Positions 6,126 to 7,384 of a stretch of DNA of 7,384 nucleotides are shown in pieces (the first letter of the stretch is position 1; each line of letters begins with the position of its first letter). Source of the DNA: Methanofollis sp. (lineage in GTDB: Archaea > Halobacteriota > Methanomicrobia > Methanomicrobiales > Methanofollaceae); NCBI GenBank assembly GCA_028696365.1, contig JAQVHG010000107.1, forward strand, positions 1 through 7,384. The letters are read 5' to 3'. The notes beneath the pieces were generated by a model. It had not been told where the DNA came from. It worked only from the letters and a program-made list of their open reading frames with translations, and did no database searches. Made by a program: the position numbers and the translations under genes.

Positions 6126-6157
6126 GAGATAGCCGTCCAAAGGGTTTTTACACAGCC

Positions 6158-6165
6158 CTTATTTC
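6158..6165. repeat. Right target-site duplication of repeat copy 3
   Basis: CTTATTTC, identical to 5908-5915, directly follows the right terminal inverted repeat of the 5916-6157 element. Confidence 0.65.
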
Positions 6166-6433
6166 AGTTCTGGCGAAGCCCTCTTGTGAACGAACATGAA
6201 GGCCCGACCCCACATAATCCCCGCTCGACAGATCTGCAGAGGACGGGATTTTTCGCCATCTCGTGTCCGGAAGCGGCGTTTGAGCGGTGTTCCCATCCCC
6301 CTATCCCACAAAATAAAGGAGCAAGAATCCTCTCACCCCCGAAGATCCGCAATGGTGCTCATACGGTATGCCCGGCGTGTGCTCTCGACTCATGCGCAAT
6401 GCACCGGAGTCGGACAGATAGTAACTGTTAACC
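6166..6433. other. Intergenic stretch between the repeat and rsgA; no recognisable gene
   Basis: The short open frames here have no coding bias, no ribosome binding site and no familiar motif. No tRNA or other RNA gene shape was seen. On the minus strand, downstream of rsgA, a T-rich stretch (complement of 6308-6318) could act as a weak archaeal terminator, but this is not convincing. It is probably the shared 3' region of two convergent genes plus old debris. Confidence 0.4.
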
Positions 6434-7384
6434 CTACCTTTTTTTGATTTTCTCATATTCTCTCGCTTTTTTAGCGATCCCTTTGTACCGTTTCTTTTCA
6501 AGGCGTTTTAATCCTATTTCTTCCTTATATTTTTCAAAAGATGCTTCTCTTAGCAATTTTCTGTACCGCTCCAGTCGTTCCGGGCTGAGCCGACCCTCCT
6601 CAATTGCCTGACGGACAGCGCATCCGGGTTCCTGCTGGTGCCGACAGTCTGAAAATCTGCATCCTCTTGCAATCTGGATGATTTCATCAAATGTTTCGTT
6701 TATTTCGTTCTTGGCAGGCCAGATCCGGATCTCCCTCATACCAGGTGTATCAATCAGGCAACTCCCGCCGGGCAGAGGGATCAGATGCCGGACTGTAGTG
6801 GTATGTCGTCCCTTTCCGTCATTTTCTCTGATCCCGCCCGTTTTCTGAAGTGAGACGCCTGTCAGGGCATTGACAAGTGTAGATTTTCCAACTCCTGAAG
6901 AACCGAGAAAAATGACAGTCTTACCCGGTGTCAGAAAAGGTTCCAGGTGTTCAAGGCCGTCATTTTTGAGGGCACTCAGGGCGATGACAGGGACGGTCCC
7001 AAGTTCGACATGGATCAGGTCAACAAGAGTCGATAGTTCCTCACGTGTATCTGATTTATTCAGGATGATCACCGGTTCAGCCCCTGAACTACGAACAATG
7101 AGTAGATATCGTTCAAGACGGGGTATACTAAAATCATGGTCGGGATCCGTGACAATAAAGGCCGTATCAATATTTGCAGCGAGAACCTGTTCGCCTGCAG
7201 ATTCTCCCGCTCCTCCCCGTGAAAGACAGGTTCTCCGTTTCAGGATTGATACGATCATACAGATGGCAGAGTCCGGGTTGTTGAGAATTACAACGAAATC
7301 CCCCACCACCGGGAGGAATTTTTTTGTCCTCATGGCTCCGGATAGAGGGACCGATAGAGTATCTCCCGGAACATTCACATCATA
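6434..7384 (-). CDS. rsgA: Ribosome small-subunit-dependent GTPase A (RsgA/YjeQ), 5' end outside the window
   Basis: RsgA is a circularly permuted GTPase that helps mature the small ribosomal subunit in bacteria and is found in some methanogens. The permuted order is visible, numbering from the GTG at 7378: G4 NKSD (107-110), G5 SAL (135-137), P-loop GSSGVGKS (159-166), a G2-like RHTTTVRHL (191-199) and G3 DTPG (210-213). The C-terminal zinc site has C240, C245, H247 and C253, followed by a basic, lysine-rich tail. The GTG at 7378 is probably not the true start. The frame stays open to the edge (TAT GAT GTG), and the first visible residues (YDVNVPGDTLSVPLSGAMRT, then PVVGDFVVI) match the middle of the usual N-terminal OB fold, so I infer that about 40 residues lie beyond 7384. 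Hand counts on sample lines give roughly 30-55% GC, against about 62% in purB, with many A/T-ending codons, suggesting lateral acquisition. Confidence 0.93.
   Translation of the reverse strand, partial: YDVNVPGDTLSVPLSGAMRTKKFLPVVGDFVVILNNPDSAICMIVSILKRRTCLSRGGAGESAGEQVLAANIDTAFIVTDPDHDFSIPRLERYLLIVRSSGAEPVIILNKSDTREELSTLVDLIHVELGTVPVIALSALKNDGLEHLEPFLTPGKTVIFLGSSGVGKSTLVNALTGVSLQKTGGIRENDGKGRHTTTVRHLIPLPGGSCLIDTPGMREIRIWPAKNEINETFDEIIQIARGCRFSDCRHQQEPGCAVRQAIEEGRLSPERLERYRKLLREASFEKYKEEIGLKRLEKKRYKGIAKKAREYEKIKKR

Larger units (their letters stand above)
5916..6157. mobile_element. MITE-like repeat, copy 3 (242 bp) with 8-bp target duplication
   Basis: The left end starts GGCCCTGAAGAAAAC. 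The right end on the opposite strand reads GGCTGTGTAAAAACCCT. Both fit the consensus GGCYCTGYAGAAAYCCT seen in copy 1. The element is flanked by the perfect direct repeat CTTATTTC. Block order matches copy 1: a GCCGGGGGCGCT block, then CGGGAAGG, CCTATCGTG and CAGAGAT toward the right end. The interior forms strong hairpins (separate entries). There is no transposase, so it would be non-autonomous. Eight-bp duplications and ends starting GG are known for the IS6 and IS1595 families; either could supply the transposase, but this is inference. Its left end begins only 13 bp after the purB stop. Confidence 0.7.

Noticed and set aside
6230..6254. A TCTGCAGA followed by a T-run, possibly another terminal repeat of the MITE family
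   Set aside because: Only the 8-base palindrome matches the end consensus; the neighbouring bases and any partner end are missing.
6186..6447. Two overlapping plus-strand ORFs of about 80 codons before rsgA
   Set aside because: Both have mixed composition, no ribosome binding site and no similarity that I recognise, and they run into the 3' end of the convergent gene.

Overview
The window looks like chromosomal DNA of a methanogenic archaeon of the Methanomicrobiales type (Methanoculleus/Methanofollis-like). The basis is GC-rich coding sequence with strong G/C third positions, a single-polypeptide XPD/Rad3-type helicase with iron-sulfur cysteines, archaeal TATA-like boxes about 25-30 bases from start codons with almost no leader, and GGTGA-type ribosome binding sites. 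The assignment is by inspection only.

Layout. Positions 1-2967 are a minus-strand block. It holds a lipoprotein-like exported protein of unknown function (2191-2967), then the XPD/Rad3-family helicase (118-2136), then, 6 bases after the helicase stop codon, the first 37 codons of another gene running off the left edge (1-111). The helicase and the last gene look translationally coupled. Positions 3000-3675 hold no convincing gene. They hold two adjacent, diverged copies of a roughly 230-350 bp repeat. Positions 3676-4476 are one plus-strand reading frame for a membrane-anchored protein of unknown function, interrupted by a single in-frame TGA that is followed immediately by ATG. purB (adenylosuccinate lyase, 4562-5902) follows with its own probable leaderless promoter. 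Positions 5903-6433 hold a third copy of the repeat and then about 270 bp with nothing recognisable. Positions 6434-7384 are a minus-strand rsgA-type circularly permuted GTPase gene whose 5' end lies beyond the right edge.

The genes do not form one pathway. The helicase and possibly its downstream partner point to DNA repair, purB to purine synthesis, and rsgA to ribosome assembly. rsgA is clearly more AT-rich than its neighbours and belongs to a mainly bacterial family, so it may have been acquired laterally.

The most interesting material is non-coding. The repeat has 17-base terminal inverted repeats. At the copy after purB it is flanked by a perfect 8-bp direct repeat (CTTATTTC), which is the signature of a non-autonomous transposable element (MITE). 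Its interior holds strong GC-rich hairpins. The second notable item is the stop codon splitting the 3676-4476 frame, with coding character continuing without a break on both sides.
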